64,000 nucleotides of DNA from Paraburkholderia bannensis (lineage in GTDB: Bacteria; Pseudomonadota; Gammaproteobacteria; Burkholderiales; Burkholderiaceae): positions 271,594 to 335,593 of the forward strand of contig NZ_JACHBW010000008.1 in NCBI RefSeq assembly GCF_014200455.1, written 5' to 3'. The position numbers were made by a program, and so were the translations under genes. Below, one piece after another: positions 18,634 to 27,792 of this stretch. A model generated the notes under the pieces. That model ran no database searches. It was not told the DNA's origin and was given only the letters and a program-made list of their open reading frames with translations. Numbering within the stretch: the first letter of the stretch is position 1; each line of letters starts with the position of its first letter.

Positions 18634-21159
18634 TCAGCGCAACAATTGCGGCCGCAGCGACGCGACCGATTCGAAGTAGGCGTCGAGCGCATCGGCGGAA
18701 CGCGCGCCCAGCAAGCCCAGGCGTTCGACCCAGTCGGGCTCCGCCGGCCAGCGCCCTTCGACCATCGACGGATAAATGCGCCGCCCGAACGCATGCAAAG
18801 CCTTCGCGCCGATATTGCCGCTCACGCCCAGCAGGCGATGCAGCGCCTCGTGGGTCGCGGCGATTTCCCTGGCGCGCGCGCTGTTCGCGATCTCGGCGAT
18901 CAGCGCGCGCAACTGGGCAATGCCATCGAGGAAGGTCTGGTCGAGCATATCCAGCCCGACCAGTTCGTCGAGATGCCGTTCGTCGAGCAGGTCGCGTTCG
19001 TCGAGCGCCTGCATCGCGTTCCTTGCGGATTCCGCGAGTGGCGGCACGCGCACCGTCGGCGCATGCACGCGCGCCAGGTGCGTCATCAGCGAGGCGTAGA
19101 GCGTGGCGGCCTGCACGGGCTTCACCAGCACGTCGTTCATGCCCACGGCGATACATTCGCGCACCGCTTCCATATCCGACTGCGAGGTCAGGGCGATGAT
19201 CGGCGTCGCCGCATAGCGGTCGCTGCCCGCGCGGATCCGCGCCGTGGCTTCCACGCCGCCCATGCCCGGCATGTTCATGTCGATCACGATTGCGTCGATG
19301 GCCATGTCCGATTGCAGGCGCACCAGCACAGCCTGGCCGTGGCCCTCTTCCACCACGCGCGCGCCGCCGCGTTCGAGCACCGCCCTGGCGACCTGGCGGC
19401 TGTAGACATCGTCGTCGGCCACGAGAATCGACTTGCCCAGCAGCCCGTCGAAGCCGCCATAGGCGCGGCGGCGCTTGCCGCTCGCGAACAGCGATTCCAG
19501 CGCAACGATCAGCCCCATCGCGCCGCCCGACTTGCCGATCACAATATCCATGCCGGCGCGTCGCGCGCGCACCTGCGCGACGTTGCCTTCCTCCACCGTA
19601 TAGCCGGCGATCGGCACGCCCTGATTCGGGTGCGCATGATTCGCGCGGATCTTTTCCGCCACCGCATAGCCGTCGAGCACCGGCATGTTGACGTCGAGCA
19701 GCACCAGATCCGAAGGCGGCGCTTCGCTGTCACCCAGCATCGCCAGCGCCGTCTGGCCGTTGCCAGCCTCGCTCACCAACGCGCCCAGACCGGCCAGCAC
19801 GCGCCGCGTACGGGTGCGATGGTGTTCGTCGTCATCGACGATCAGAATGCGTTTGCCCGCGAACACCGGCATCGCCCGATCGAGAATCTCGCGCTCGTAC
19901 TCGGCCACTTCGCGCTCGGGCACCGGCGGGAAGCGCAACGTGAATTCGGTGAACTGGCCCGGCTCCGAGCGGCACTCGATGCTGCCGCCGAACGCCTCCA
20001 TCGCGCGCTGGCAATAGAGCAGGCCCAGACCCGTTCCCGCCGTGTTGCTCGCGGTCCGGAATGGATTGAACAGATGCGGCAGGACCTCGGGCGGCACGCC
20101 GCCGCCGGTATCGCGCACATTGATCGCATGGCGCTCGATAGTCAGCGTGAGCGTGGCGGCCGGCTGCGCGGCCATCTGATGCAGCGCGTTCTTGATCAGA
20201 TTGAACAGCGTGAACAGATAAACCGTTTCATCGACGCGGAAGGTGAAGTCCTCGCGCACGATCAGGCGCACCTTGTTGCGCTCGGCTTCATCGGCGAAAC
20301 CGTACTCGTCGAGCGCCTTGCGCGTAGTGGCGGCCGCGTTGAGATAGGCGAGCCGCTCGGGGCGAATGGCCTTGGTGCCCACTTCGTCCAGCGTCATCGC
20401 GATCACGCGCAGCCCGCGCTCGATCGACATCTTGCCCTGTGCGAGATGGCGATAGAGCGCGGCCGCGTCCTCGGGCGAGATCGTGGTCGAACGGCGTGCA
20501 TCATGGGTAGCGGGCAAGGTGGCCTCGATACTGTCGAGCACGTGTTTCAACTGGCTCAGAGGATTGCGCATCTCGTGCACGATCGAGCCCGCGAGCGCCT
20601 GCAAGGCGCGATTCTTCGCGACAAAAATTCGTCCCTTGCTGATGGCATAGCTGAACGCCATGCTGCACAGCACGACCACCGGCAGCAGCGCGAGGTCGGC
20701 CCGGGTGGCCGCGCCCAGCACGATGGGCGAAGGCGAACCCAGCACCGCCGCCGCCGAGCCCGCGGCCGCGCCGATGCCCAGGCACGCGAGCAGCAGGACC
20801 GGGTTGTCGATGCACAGCGCGAGGATGAAGATCATCATCACCTCGGTCATCATCCACATGGTGGAGAAGCCGTTTCTGATCGTGAGGAAGGTGCAGGCGA
20901 ACGGTAAAACGTAGATCAGGCACGCGTGCCAGTAAACCAGCAGCCAGGTGTTGAAGCGCTGCGGCCAGCGCGCCTGAAAAATCAGCGGGATGCACACGAG
21001 TGCCGCGCTCAGACGCACGAACAGATTGTCGTAAGGCTGCGGCAGCACATAGGTCCAGACGACCCAATAGATGGGGTGGCACAGGAGGCCGAGAACGCCT
21101 CCCCACCGGATAGCCAGACGGCTAGGTTCCAGTAACTCCCCCATTCGCTCGCGCGACAT
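18634..21159 (-). CDS. Hybrid histidine kinase with CqsS/LqsS-like membrane sensor, two receivers and HPt
   Basis: 841 residues from the ATG at 21159, which has GGGAGG about 10 nt upstream. Residues about 15-170 hold six membrane segments; the block PIYWVVWTYVLPQPYDNLFVR resembles the start of Vibrio CqsS and Legionella LqsS, sensors of alpha-hydroxyketone autoinducers. Then come HisKA with phospho-acceptor H195 (SIVHEMRNPLSQL), an HATPase with DTGGGVP and GTGLGLLYC, receiver 1 with D489 (LLDVNMPVLDG), receiver 2 with D627 (VIDMNMPGMGG) and a C-terminal HPt with H774 (LHRLLGVSGNIGA). No cqsA/lqsA-type synthase is adjacent. The sensor assignment is from remembered similarity. Confidence 0.85.
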   Translation of the reverse strand: MSRERMGELLEPSRLAIRWGGVLGLLCHPIYWVVWTYVLPQPYDNLFVRLSAALVCIPLIFQARWPQRFNTWLLVYWHACLIYVLPFACTFLTIRNGFSTMWMMTEVMMIFILALCIDNPVLLLACLGIGAAAGSAAAVLGSPSPIVLGAATRADLALLPVVVLCSMAFSYAISKGRIFVAKNRALQALAGSIVHEMRNPLSQLKHVLDSIEATLPATHDARRSTTISPEDAAALYRHLAQGKMSIERGLRVIAMTLDEVGTKAIRPERLAYLNAAATTRKALDEYGFADEAERNKVRLIVREDFTFRVDETVYLFTLFNLIKNALHQMAAQPAATLTLTIERHAINVRDTGGGVPPEVLPHLFNPFRTASNTAGTGLGLLYCQRAMEAFGGSIECRSEPGQFTEFTLRFPPVPEREVAEYEREILDRAMPVFAGKRILIVDDDEHHRTRTRRVLAGLGALVSEAGNGQTALAMLGDSEAPPSDLVLLDVNMPVLDGYAVAEKIRANHAHPNQGVPIAGYTVEEGNVAQVRARRAGMDIVIGKSGGAMGLIVALESLFASGKRRRAYGGFDGLLGKSILVADDDVYSRQVARAVLERGGARVVEEGHGQAVLVRLQSDMAIDAIVIDMNMPGMGGVEATARIRAGSDRYAATPIIALTSQSDMEAVRECIAVGMNDVLVKPVQAATLYASLMTHLARVHAPTVRVPPLAESARNAMQALDERDLLDERHLDELVGLDMLDQTFLDGIAQLRALIAEIANSARAREIAATHEALHRLLGVSGNIGAKALHAFGRRIYPSMVEGRWPAEPDWVERLGLLGARSADALDAYFESVASLRPQLLR

Positions 21160-21720
21160 CACAATCAGCCCTCCCAGGCGCTCTTTTGATCCTGCCAGTT
21201 CACTATTGCTGCCATACGTCCAGACAGTGGCCAGACAGCGGACGAAGATCGTACGCGATCTGCCCCTCTCATGGCGCATAACCTTCAGCAAAGCAGGTGT
21301 AGCCATCGCGTGACGAGGACGGCTCAAATGGAAAGCCGCCGCCGGGGCCAGGGCGAACGCCGGTCAGACCCCAGGCGAAGCCCCCAATATATAGCGTCTC
21401 GCCTTACCAGGCGAGTTCTAGCCCGCCGCTCGCGGCGCGCGAATGAGAACGACTGTGCCATCGCTCTTGCCACGGCTCGACGATGACGCTCGGGAGAATG
21501 GCAACATCGGACTGTGGCAACTGCATGTCGGCACTTCAGGCCCGCGTCCTGATGAGGGTTTTCCCGAGCCAGAGCACGCGAAAAACCTTCAGATATCAAT
21601 CACCTGGATTTAATCATTCAATTTTCATCAATTTGCCGGATCAATGGGGACTGGATAAGCTCATCTCACACGCCGCCCTTCGTGGCATCACAGTCAACGT
21701 CCTCCCCAGCCGGTGTCATC
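21160..21720. other. 561-bp intergenic region, no gene seen
   Basis: Lies between the divergent hybrid kinase and iacF. Nothing coding is convincing. The last 130 bp are markedly AT-richer (around 21,585-21,650) and probably hold the iacF promoter. Confidence 0.5.
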
Positions 21721-22701
21721 ATGCAAGCCAATACGTTCAAGGTCCGCGTCGAAAGCATTCGCGACGAAGCCCACGGTATCCGTTCATTCCGCATTGTCCG
21801 CGTCGACGGCCAACCCTTCGAGAGCTATGAGCCGGGCGCGCATATCGACGTCACCGCGCCGTCCGGCGTCACGCGCCAGTACTCCTTGTGCAGCGATCCG
21901 GCCTTCAGCGAGTTCCAGATGTTCGCCGTCAAGCGCGAGCCCGAGTCGCGCGGCGGCTCGCGCTCGCTCCACGACGACGTGGGCGTTGGCTGCGAGCTGC
22001 TGGTGGGACAACCACGCAATCTGTTTCGCCTCGACGCCCGGGCGCGCGCGCACGTGCTGATCGGCGCAGGCATCGGCATCACGCCCTTGCTGTCGATGGC
22101 CTACCGGCTGGCTGCGCGCGGCGAGCCATTCGTGCTGCACTACTTCGCGCGCAGCGAAGCGCACGCCGCGTTTCTTCCCGTGCTCGCGCAGGCGCCATTC
22201 GCCTCCCATGTGCGGTTGCACTTCGGCATCGGAAACGGCGATCTGGCCGCCACGCTGCGCGAGTGCCTGGCTGGAGTGAGCGACGGCGCGCACGTCTACA
22301 CTTGCGGCCCCGCGCGGTTCATGGGCGAAGTGGTGAGGGTGGGCGAAGCAACGCCGGGCGTGGCCCAGGTGCACCTGGAGCGCTTTGGCGCCGATCCCGC
22401 CGCCGTGGCGGCGATGGATAGCGGCGCGGCGCAGGGAGAATTCGACGTCAAGATCGCGAGCAGCGGCCAGGTGGTGCGCGTGGGCAAGGAGCAGTCGATC
22501 GTCGAGGCCCTCGCCGCCATTGGCATCGAGATCGATACCTCGTGCGGCGAAGGCGTGTGCGGCACCTGCATGGTCGACGTGGCCGAAGGCGAGCCCGAGC
22601 ATCGCGACCATTGCCTGAGCAAGGCCGAACGCGTGAGCAACAAGGTTATTTGCTGCTGCGTTTCGCGCTCGCGCTCGCCGATGCTGATCCTGGACGTTTA
22701 A
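21721..22701 (+). CDS. iacF: Rieske-oxygenase reductase (VanB/PDR type), IacF
   Basis: 326 residues from the ATG at 21721. Flavin domain with RQYSLCS (about 50-56), NAD domain beginning LIGAGIGITPLLSMA (about 113-127) and YTCGPARFM (about 197), and a C-terminal plant-type 2Fe-2S domain with C275, C280, C283 and C312 (CGEGVCGTC ... VICCC). This FMN-NAD-2Fe-2S order is the phthalate dioxygenase reductase class. It passes electrons from NADH to the IacCD Rieske oxygenase. It is encoded apart from iacCD, across a divergent LysR gene, and its last 56 bp overlap that gene's end tail to tail. Confidence 0.85.
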   Translation: MQANTFKVRVESIRDEAHGIRSFRIVRVDGQPFESYEPGAHIDVTAPSGVTRQYSLCSDPAFSEFQMFAVKREPESRGGSRSLHDDVGVGCELLVGQPRNLFRLDARARAHVLIGAGIGITPLLSMAYRLAARGEPFVLHYFARSEAHAAFLPVLAQAPFASHVRLHFGIGNGDLAATLRECLAGVSDGAHVYTCGPARFMGEVVRVGEATPGVAQVHLERFGADPAAVAAMDSGAAQGEFDVKIASSGQVVRVGKEQSIVEALAAIGIEIDTSCGEGVCGTCMVDVAEGEPEHRDHCLSKAERVSNKVICCCVSRSRSPMLILDV

Positions 22702-23695
22702 CCGCGGCCTTCCTGCCGGCGCTTCCGCTGGCGGCCGCGGTAGCCGTGCCGGCGGGGGTGAGCGCATCGGCGCCGGCCGTCCCGGCAAAGCGCCGCATGA
22801 TATTCATCAGCAGCTCGCGCATCCACGCAATCCCTTCGTCCTCGTGAAAGTGCTCGTGCCAGTGCATCGTCACGGCCGCCGAAGGGATCACTACCGGCAA
22901 TTTGAAAATCTCGAAGCCGCCGCCCTGCGCCAGAATGCCCGCGAGGCGGTGCGGCAAGGTCGCGATCAGATCGGTCACGGCCAGCACGCCCGGCAGCGCC
23001 ACGAAGTGCGGCACCTCCAGACCGATGTTGCGCGCCACGCCCTTCGAGCGTAATGCGTCGTCGATAGCGTGATGGCTATGCTCGATCGAACGGATCAGCA
23101 CGTGCGTGCCCTCCACGAATTCCGCCAGCGTCATCTGCTGGCTTTTCGCCATTTCGGGCCGACGCCGCCGCACACATACATAGCCTTCCTCGAACAACAC
23201 CTGATGGCGCGTGCGCGAAGTCAGCTCGGGCAGGTTGCCGATGGCGAAGTCGAGCTTGCGCGCGCGCAGCGCCTCTTCGATCTGCCCGACCGGCAGCGGC
23301 TCGATGCAGATCTTGATGCGCGGCGCGAGCCGCTTCACTTCCTCGCAGATCGAAGGCAAATAAGCCATTTCCCCGGCATCGGATAAAGACAGCCTGAATG
23401 CCCGCGTACTCACCAGCGGATCAAAACGCTCGGCATACCTGAGCGCCTCACGCACCGAATCGAGCGCCCGCGCGACGATCACCGCCAGTTCCTGCGAGAT
23501 CGGCGTGGGCTGCATGCCGTGGCGCGTACGCACGAACAACTGGTCGTCGAATAACGCGCGTAGCCGCGCCAGAGAATAGCTCATCGCGGGCTGCGAGAGC
23601 CCAAGGCGCTCGCCCGCCCTCGTCAGGCTCTGCTCTTCCACGATTGCCAGAAAGACCCGCAGCAGATTCAGGTCGATGCCGTCGAGCGTTTGCAT
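22646..23695 (-). CDS. LysR-family regulator of the iac locus
   Basis: 349 residues. The N-terminal helix-turn-helix (LDGIDLNLLRVFLAIVEEQSLTRAGERLGLSQPAMSYSLARLR) belongs to the NahR/NodD/PcpR subgroup. The effector domain runs from about 90 to 300, and a low-complexity Ala/Ser/Thr/Lys tail (about 305-349) is extra. That tail is encoded by the DNA overlapping the 3' end of iacF. The gene is divergent from iacC, and a perfect ATAC-N7-GTAT box lies 10 bp upstream of its start. It very likely activates iacCD, with indole-3-acetic acid or a breakdown product as inducer. Confidence 0.87.
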   Translation of the reverse strand: MQTLDGIDLNLLRVFLAIVEEQSLTRAGERLGLSQPAMSYSLARLRALFDDQLFVRTRHGMQPTPISQELAVIVARALDSVREALRYAERFDPLVSTRAFRLSLSDAGEMAYLPSICEEVKRLAPRIKICIEPLPVGQIEEALRARKLDFAIGNLPELTSRTRHQVLFEEGYVCVRRRRPEMAKSQQMTLAEFVEGTHVLIRSIEHSHHAIDDALRSKGVARNIGLEVPHFVALPGVLAVTDLIATLPHRLAGILAQGGGFEIFKLPVVIPSAAVTMHWHEHFHEDEGIAWMRELLMNIMRRFAGTAGADALTPAGTATAAASGSAGRKAAVKRPGSASASASAKRSSK

Positions 23696-23704
23696 GTGAT
23701 ATCC

Positions 23705-23719
23705 ATACCATTTATGTAT
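23705..23719. promoter_or_regulatory. LysR-box (ATAC-N7-GTAT) between the LysR gene and iacC
   Basis: ATAC (23705-23708), a 7-bp spacer and GTAT (23716-23719): an exact match to the T-N11-A LysR recognition dyad as seen in CatR/ClcR-type sites. It lies between divergent genes, 10 bp from the regulator start and about 120 bp from iacC, the standard position for an activator/autorepressor site. Confidence 0.65.
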
Positions 23720-23838
23720 CGACTAATTTTAGATCAATTTGACGCATGACACGAGCGGAACGACACTTCCTCTACGCGCTATTCATCGCTAAGCGAAGCA
23801 AGCACCCAACCCCGCATTCACTTCGATACCCTCAAATC

Positions 23839-25116
23839 ATGAGCGAAACCTGGCAAAGCATCGACACGAGTTCGTTGCGCGGCCTCGCGCAGGCCGACCG
23901 CATCGCGCCGTCCCTTTACTACGATCCAGCGCTGTTCGAAGCCGAACTAGACCGCATCTTCTACAGGACGTGGATCTGGGTCGCGCACGAAAGCGAGTTG
24001 CCCAATCCCGGCGACTTCCGCACCACCACCATCGGCCGCCAGCCGGTGATTGTGGTGCGCGACAAGACCGGCGCGATCAATGTGCTGCAAAACCGTTGCC
24101 GCCATCGCGGCGCGACGGTCTGCGAGGAACACAAGGGCAACGCGAAAGGCTTCACCTGCCCGTATCACAGCTGGTCGTACGCGCTGGACGGCACGCTGCG
24201 CGCGCTGCCCTATGGCGACGGCTACGAAGGCGTGTGCGAAAAGGGCGACCTGCCGCTGGAAAAACTGCGCGTGGGCGTCTATCAAGGCCTGATCTTCGCG
24301 AGCTTCAATGCGGATATCGAACCGCTCGAAGACTTCCTGGGCGGCGCGAAACCGTGGATCGATCTGTTCATGAAGCAAGGCGCGGGTTATCCGGTCAAGT
24401 CGAACGGCGAACATAAATTCCGCTTCAAGGGCAACTGGAAGATCCAGCTCGAAAACACCACCGATCTTTATCACTTCCCGGTGGTGCACAAGTCGTGGCT
24501 CAAATCGATCGATGAAGAAACCACGGCGGTCATCACCAGTTTCATGACCAGCGATCAGGCCTTCTGCCGCTCGTTGGGCAACGGTCACAGCCTGGCCGTG
24601 CTGGTGCCCGAACTGGTAGATCTGGATCAGGACGACGGCGCGCCCTTGCCGGAACGTTTCGACGAACTCGCCGCGCAACTCGCCGAAAACCACACGCCGG
24701 AAGAAGTGCGCCGCATCGTGCGCTCGCTGATGGGCGTGGGCTTCAATCTCAATCTGTTCCCGAATCTCGCGCTGTCGATGGCGTTCTTCCGCGTATTGCG
24801 GCCGATTTCCGCCGAAGAAACCGAGATCCGTCACATCGCGCTGGCGATGGACGGCGGCCCGGAGGAAGCGAACCGCGTGCGCCTGCGCATTCACGAACAT
24901 TTTCAGGGCCCGTTCGGCTTCGGCAGCCCCGACGACGCGGAAGCCTGGGAGCGTGTGCAGCGCGGCTCGCATGCGGGCGCGAATACGCCGATTCTCGTCA
25001 ATCGCGGCTTGAATCGCGAAACCACCGCGCCCAATGGCGAAAAAACCGCGCACGCAACCGATGAAACCGGCATGCGCGAAGCCTATGCGCAGTGGCGCAA
25101 GATGATGGAGGCATGA
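23839..25116 (+). CDS. iacC: Rieske non-heme iron dioxygenase large subunit, IacC
   Basis: 425 residues from the ATG at 23839 (MSETWQS). The Rieske 2Fe-2S ligands are C87, H89, C107 and H110 (CRH...CPYH). The mononuclear iron site reads NTTDLYHFPVVH, with N206, D209, H212 and H217 matching NxxDxxHxxxxH. Length and architecture are those of aromatic-ring-hydroxylating dioxygenase alpha subunits. In iac clusters it takes part in converting dioxindole-3-acetate-type intermediates toward catechol. Its stop overlaps the start of the small-subunit gene. It depends on the IacF reductase. Confidence 0.9.
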   Translation: MSETWQSIDTSSLRGLAQADRIAPSLYYDPALFEAELDRIFYRTWIWVAHESELPNPGDFRTTTIGRQPVIVVRDKTGAINVLQNRCRHRGATVCEEHKGNAKGFTCPYHSWSYALDGTLRALPYGDGYEGVCEKGDLPLEKLRVGVYQGLIFASFNADIEPLEDFLGGAKPWIDLFMKQGAGYPVKSNGEHKFRFKGNWKIQLENTTDLYHFPVVHKSWLKSIDEETTAVITSFMTSDQAFCRSLGNGHSLAVLVPELVDLDQDDGAPLPERFDELAAQLAENHTPEEVRRIVRSLMGVGFNLNLFPNLALSMAFFRVLRPISAEETEIRHIALAMDGGPEEANRVRLRIHEHFQGPFGFGSPDDAEAWERVQRGSHAGANTPILVNRGLNRETTAPNGEKTAHATDETGMREAYAQWRKMMEA

Positions 25117-25613
25117 TGGACGACCGCAACAAGCTGATGTCTCAGGACACGTTTTCGCGCGCAGTGCGCTTTATCTGGCGTGAAGCGGAAATGCTCGACC
25201 GCCGCGAATATCGCGAGTGGCTGCAGTTGTGGGATCCCGTGGGTCTCTACGTAGTGCCAATCGACCCGGTCACCACGGATTTCGCCGCCACGCTGAATTA
25301 CGCCTTCGACGATCAGGACATGCGCGAAAAGCGCGTGGAGCGCATGACCTCGGGCTACTCCGCTTCGGCATCGGATGCGGCGCGTACGGTGCGTACGGTG
25401 TCGCGCTTTACGCTCGCCAGCGACGAAGCGGCGGTGGTGGAAGTGCAATCGGCACAGATCATCGTGGCCTACAAGCGCTCCATACCGACGATTTTCGCCG
25501 CCGATCTCACGCATCGAATCCGCTTCGATGGCGATGAGCCGCGCCTCGTGCAGAAAGTGATCCGACTGATCGATTCGACGGATGCATTGAACGCGATTGG
25601 TTTCCTGCTTTAA
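25113..25613 (+). CDS. iacD: Ring-hydroxylating dioxygenase small subunit, IacD
   Basis: 166 residues (start 25113, or 25116 three bases on, where GGAGG spacing is better). It has the cystatin/SnoaL-like fold of dioxygenase beta subunits, seen in FIWREAEMLDRREYREWLQLW at the N-terminus and LTHRIRFDGDEPRLVQKVIRLIDS near the end. It overlaps the iacC stop (ATGA), so the two subunits are translated together. It has no metal ligands and contributes to the alpha-beta hexamer. Confidence 0.88.
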   Translation: MMDDRNKLMSQDTFSRAVRFIWREAEMLDRREYREWLQLWDPVGLYVVPIDPVTTDFAATLNYAFDDQDMREKRVERMTSGYSASASDAARTVRTVSRFTLASDEAAVVEVQSAQIIVAYKRSIPTIFAADLTHRIRFDGDEPRLVQKVIRLIDSTDALNAIGFLL

Positions 25614-25667
25614 ATGACCCGCAGGCCTCGATTTTGCATCCAGGCCTGCTCACTTCCGGTTAATTTC

Positions 25668-26054
25668 ATGCCTACGCTTGAAGTGTATGTGCCCGCGAGC
25701 CACGCCGAGACGCGCAAAGCCGCGCTTATCGAACAACTCACGCAAGCGACCGTCGACGCCATCGGTGCGCCTGTGGAAGCAGTGCGAATTCTCCTGAGCG
25801 AACTGCCGCCAAGCGACTATGGCATCGGCGGCCGCGCGGCTTCGCAGGGTACGCCGCCTGCGTTGCCCGTCATCATCGCCATCCTGATTGCGGGGCGCAC
25901 CGATGAGCAAAAACGCGCGCTCATTCACGCGCTATGCAAAACGAGCGCCAGTGTTCTGGATACGCCGCTCGACGCCACGCGGGTGATGATCAAGGATATT
26001 CCGAACACGGATTTCGGCCTGGGCGGCAAGACGGCCAAATCGCTCGGCCGATAG
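25668..26054 (+). CDS. Fused two-domain 4-oxalocrotonate-tautomerase-like protein
   Basis: 128 residues beginning MPTLEVYVPA, so Pro-1 is exposed once Met is removed, as in 4-OT-type tautomerases. The chain is two tautomerase units in tandem: residues 1-65 and 66-128, ending in parallel motifs PPSDYGIGGRAASQG and PNTDFGLGGKTAKSLG. Only the first has the N-terminal Pro; the second begins internally at LPVIIAIL. It follows iacD by 54 bp on the same strand. A tautomerase is not part of the canonical iacA-I set, so it may handle an enol/keto intermediate of indole acetate or catechol breakdown. Function inferred from context. Confidence 0.8.
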   Translation: MPTLEVYVPASHAETRKAALIEQLTQATVDAIGAPVEAVRILLSELPPSDYGIGGRAASQGTPPALPVIIAILIAGRTDEQKRALIHALCKTSASVLDTPLDATRVMIKDIPNTDFGLGGKTAKSLGR

Positions 26055-26071
26055 TCGTTGGCGGCTAAGCG

Positions 26072-27541
26072 TCAATCGCTGGAGACCGGCAACCAGAAGC
26101 GGCATTCGAGCCCGCCCGTTTCCACCGCAAACGCGCGGATCACGCCACCATGCCTGGCAATAATGCTTTTGCACAGCGACAGGCCAATGCCATTGCCCGT
26201 CTCCTTCGACGACGAAAACCCGTCGAAGAGACGCTCAAGCCCTTCCGAAATGCCAGGGCCGTTATCGCGCACGAATACCAGCGCCTGCCCTTCATTCACG
26301 CGTGCGCCAATGGTCAAGGTCTTGCGGCTGCCTTGTTCGCAAGCTGCCAAGGCCAGCGCGTCGATTGCATTGAACGCCAGATTCAGAACGACCTGCCCGA
26401 TCAACACCCGCTCGCAATCGATTAATAACGGCTCATCGCACAGTTCGACATGAACGCTCACATCGGCTTCACGCGCGCGCACCTGCACGAACCATGCGGC
26501 TTCGGAAAGAATCGTGCGCAAATCCGTGACGGCGACATTCGGGTCGCGTCGCGCGACGTATTCGCGAACGCTCTTGATGATCGTCGCCGCATGTTCGGCC
26601 TGCCGGTCTGCTGCGCGCAATCCCCAGAGCGCCGATTCGAGCGAATCCGGCTGCGCAAGACGCTGGATCGAGCCTTCCACGAAATTGCGGATGGCCGCCA
26701 CCGGCTGACTCAGCTCGTGCGCGATCGCCATCGCCATTTCGCCCATCGCGTTGTAGCGGCCCGCGTATTCGAGCAGACGCGCTTCGGCGCGGCGCGCCTC
26801 TTCGGTTCGCACCACATCGGTGATGTCTCGAAAGTGAACCAGCACGCCGCGCAAATCTTCTTCAAGCTCGATGCGCCGGCAGGTAAGGCGCAGCCAATGC
26901 TCGCCGTCGGCGCTTCGATAACGGCTGGGGCTGGATGGTCCTTCCGTCGGCGCCTCGGCGAGTTGCTGCAAAAGGCGCTGCGCTTCGTCCGCTGCGGTGT
27001 AATCGACGATGGCACCGGGCGCATCGTCTGCCGCGAGACCCAGCAAACGCCTGCCCGACTCGCTGATGTACCGGATCCCCGCGGCCTCGTTGAGCAGCGC
27101 CACGCCTTCGCTGAGGTCCTGCATGAACTCGCGCAGCCGCGTTTCGTGCGCGCGCAACCTTCTTTTGATGCCCTCCTCCGCGCTGATGTCGCGAAACTGC
27201 ACCATCACGACATCGCGCTCCTCGAGACGGACCGTGGTGGCGATGGCCTCGGAGAGCATGTCGCCGCCGGTTCTCGACCGGTAACACCACTCGTAGACCT
27301 GCGGCCCTTGCGTTGCCGACCGGTTCATCGCCGCGATCGCCAGTTCGCGATCGTACTTCGGTTCGGGCCGCGTCATGTCGCGCGCCTTCAGCGGAATCAG
27401 TTCTTCAACGCTAAATCCGAGCGCCTCGCACGCGGCCCGGTTCGCCCACAGGATCGCCTTGCTTTTCGAGTCGTGCAGCAGCACGCAAAGGGTCAATGCG
27501 TCGAGCAGACGATGGAAATCGGCTTCTACCAGGGACGTCAT
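26072..27541 (-). CDS. PAS-domain sensor histidine kinase of the iac locus
   Basis: 489 residues from the ATG at 27541. No membrane segment is seen, so it is probably cytoplasmic. Two PAS domains (about 5-125 and 130-250; ILWANRAACEALGFSVEEL in the first) precede HisKA with H275 (IAHELSQPVAAIRNFVEG) and an HATPase (NLAFNAIDAL, DNGPGI, GIGLSLCKSII). The H-box and PAS layout resemble FixL/TodS-group kinases. Its partner is probably the FixJ-type regulator at 32,044-32,679, transcribed in the same direction at the other end of the iacABIHE operon. It is divergent from iacA. Confidence 0.88.
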   Translation of the reverse strand: MTSLVEADFHRLLDALTLCVLLHDSKSKAILWANRAACEALGFSVEELIPLKARDMTRPEPKYDRELAIAAMNRSATQGPQVYEWCYRSRTGGDMLSEAIATTVRLEERDVVMVQFRDISAEEGIKRRLRAHETRLREFMQDLSEGVALLNEAAGIRYISESGRRLLGLAADDAPGAIVDYTAADEAQRLLQQLAEAPTEGPSSPSRYRSADGEHWLRLTCRRIELEEDLRGVLVHFRDITDVVRTEEARRAEARLLEYAGRYNAMGEMAMAIAHELSQPVAAIRNFVEGSIQRLAQPDSLESALWGLRAADRQAEHAATIIKSVREYVARRDPNVAVTDLRTILSEAAWFVQVRAREADVSVHVELCDEPLLIDCERVLIGQVVLNLAFNAIDALALAACEQGSRKTLTIGARVNEGQALVFVRDNGPGISEGLERLFDGFSSSKETGNGIGLSLCKSIIARHGGVIRAFAVETGGLECRFWLPVSSD

Positions 27542-27720
27542 ATGCACATTTCTCTCAAACGAGCCGCAGCGCTCAGTCGAAACGATATCACCGGCCCTGT
27601 GCGTCGGGAACCTGAAGATTTCTTTAGATGGCCGCTGGATTTCACCCATGTTTCGAGTCTGCGCCCCAATTGCTGGCCGATTTTGTCGTTCCTAGACTGA
27701 ATGGCAAATCGGATGAGCCG

Positions 27721-27736
27721 CTTGCCGAAAGGTAAG
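27721..27736. promoter_or_regulatory. Candidate operator upstream of iacA
   Basis: CTTGCC-GAAA-GGTAAG, a 6-bp dyad with one mismatch (G/T), lies 57 bp upstream of the iacA start between divergent kinase and iacA. It could bind the FixJ-type regulator. No consensus match is claimed. Confidence 0.3.
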
Positions 27737-27792
27737 CAGCGCCCGCACCACCACGTCAATCACTTGCAGCCCCCATCTTCAGGAGATGCTTC

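Noticed and set aside
18646..20907. 753-codon open frame on the plus strand
   Set aside because: Fully antisense to the hybrid histidine kinase, whose domains and motifs are unmistakable; the antisense translation is His/Arg-rich and without family features.
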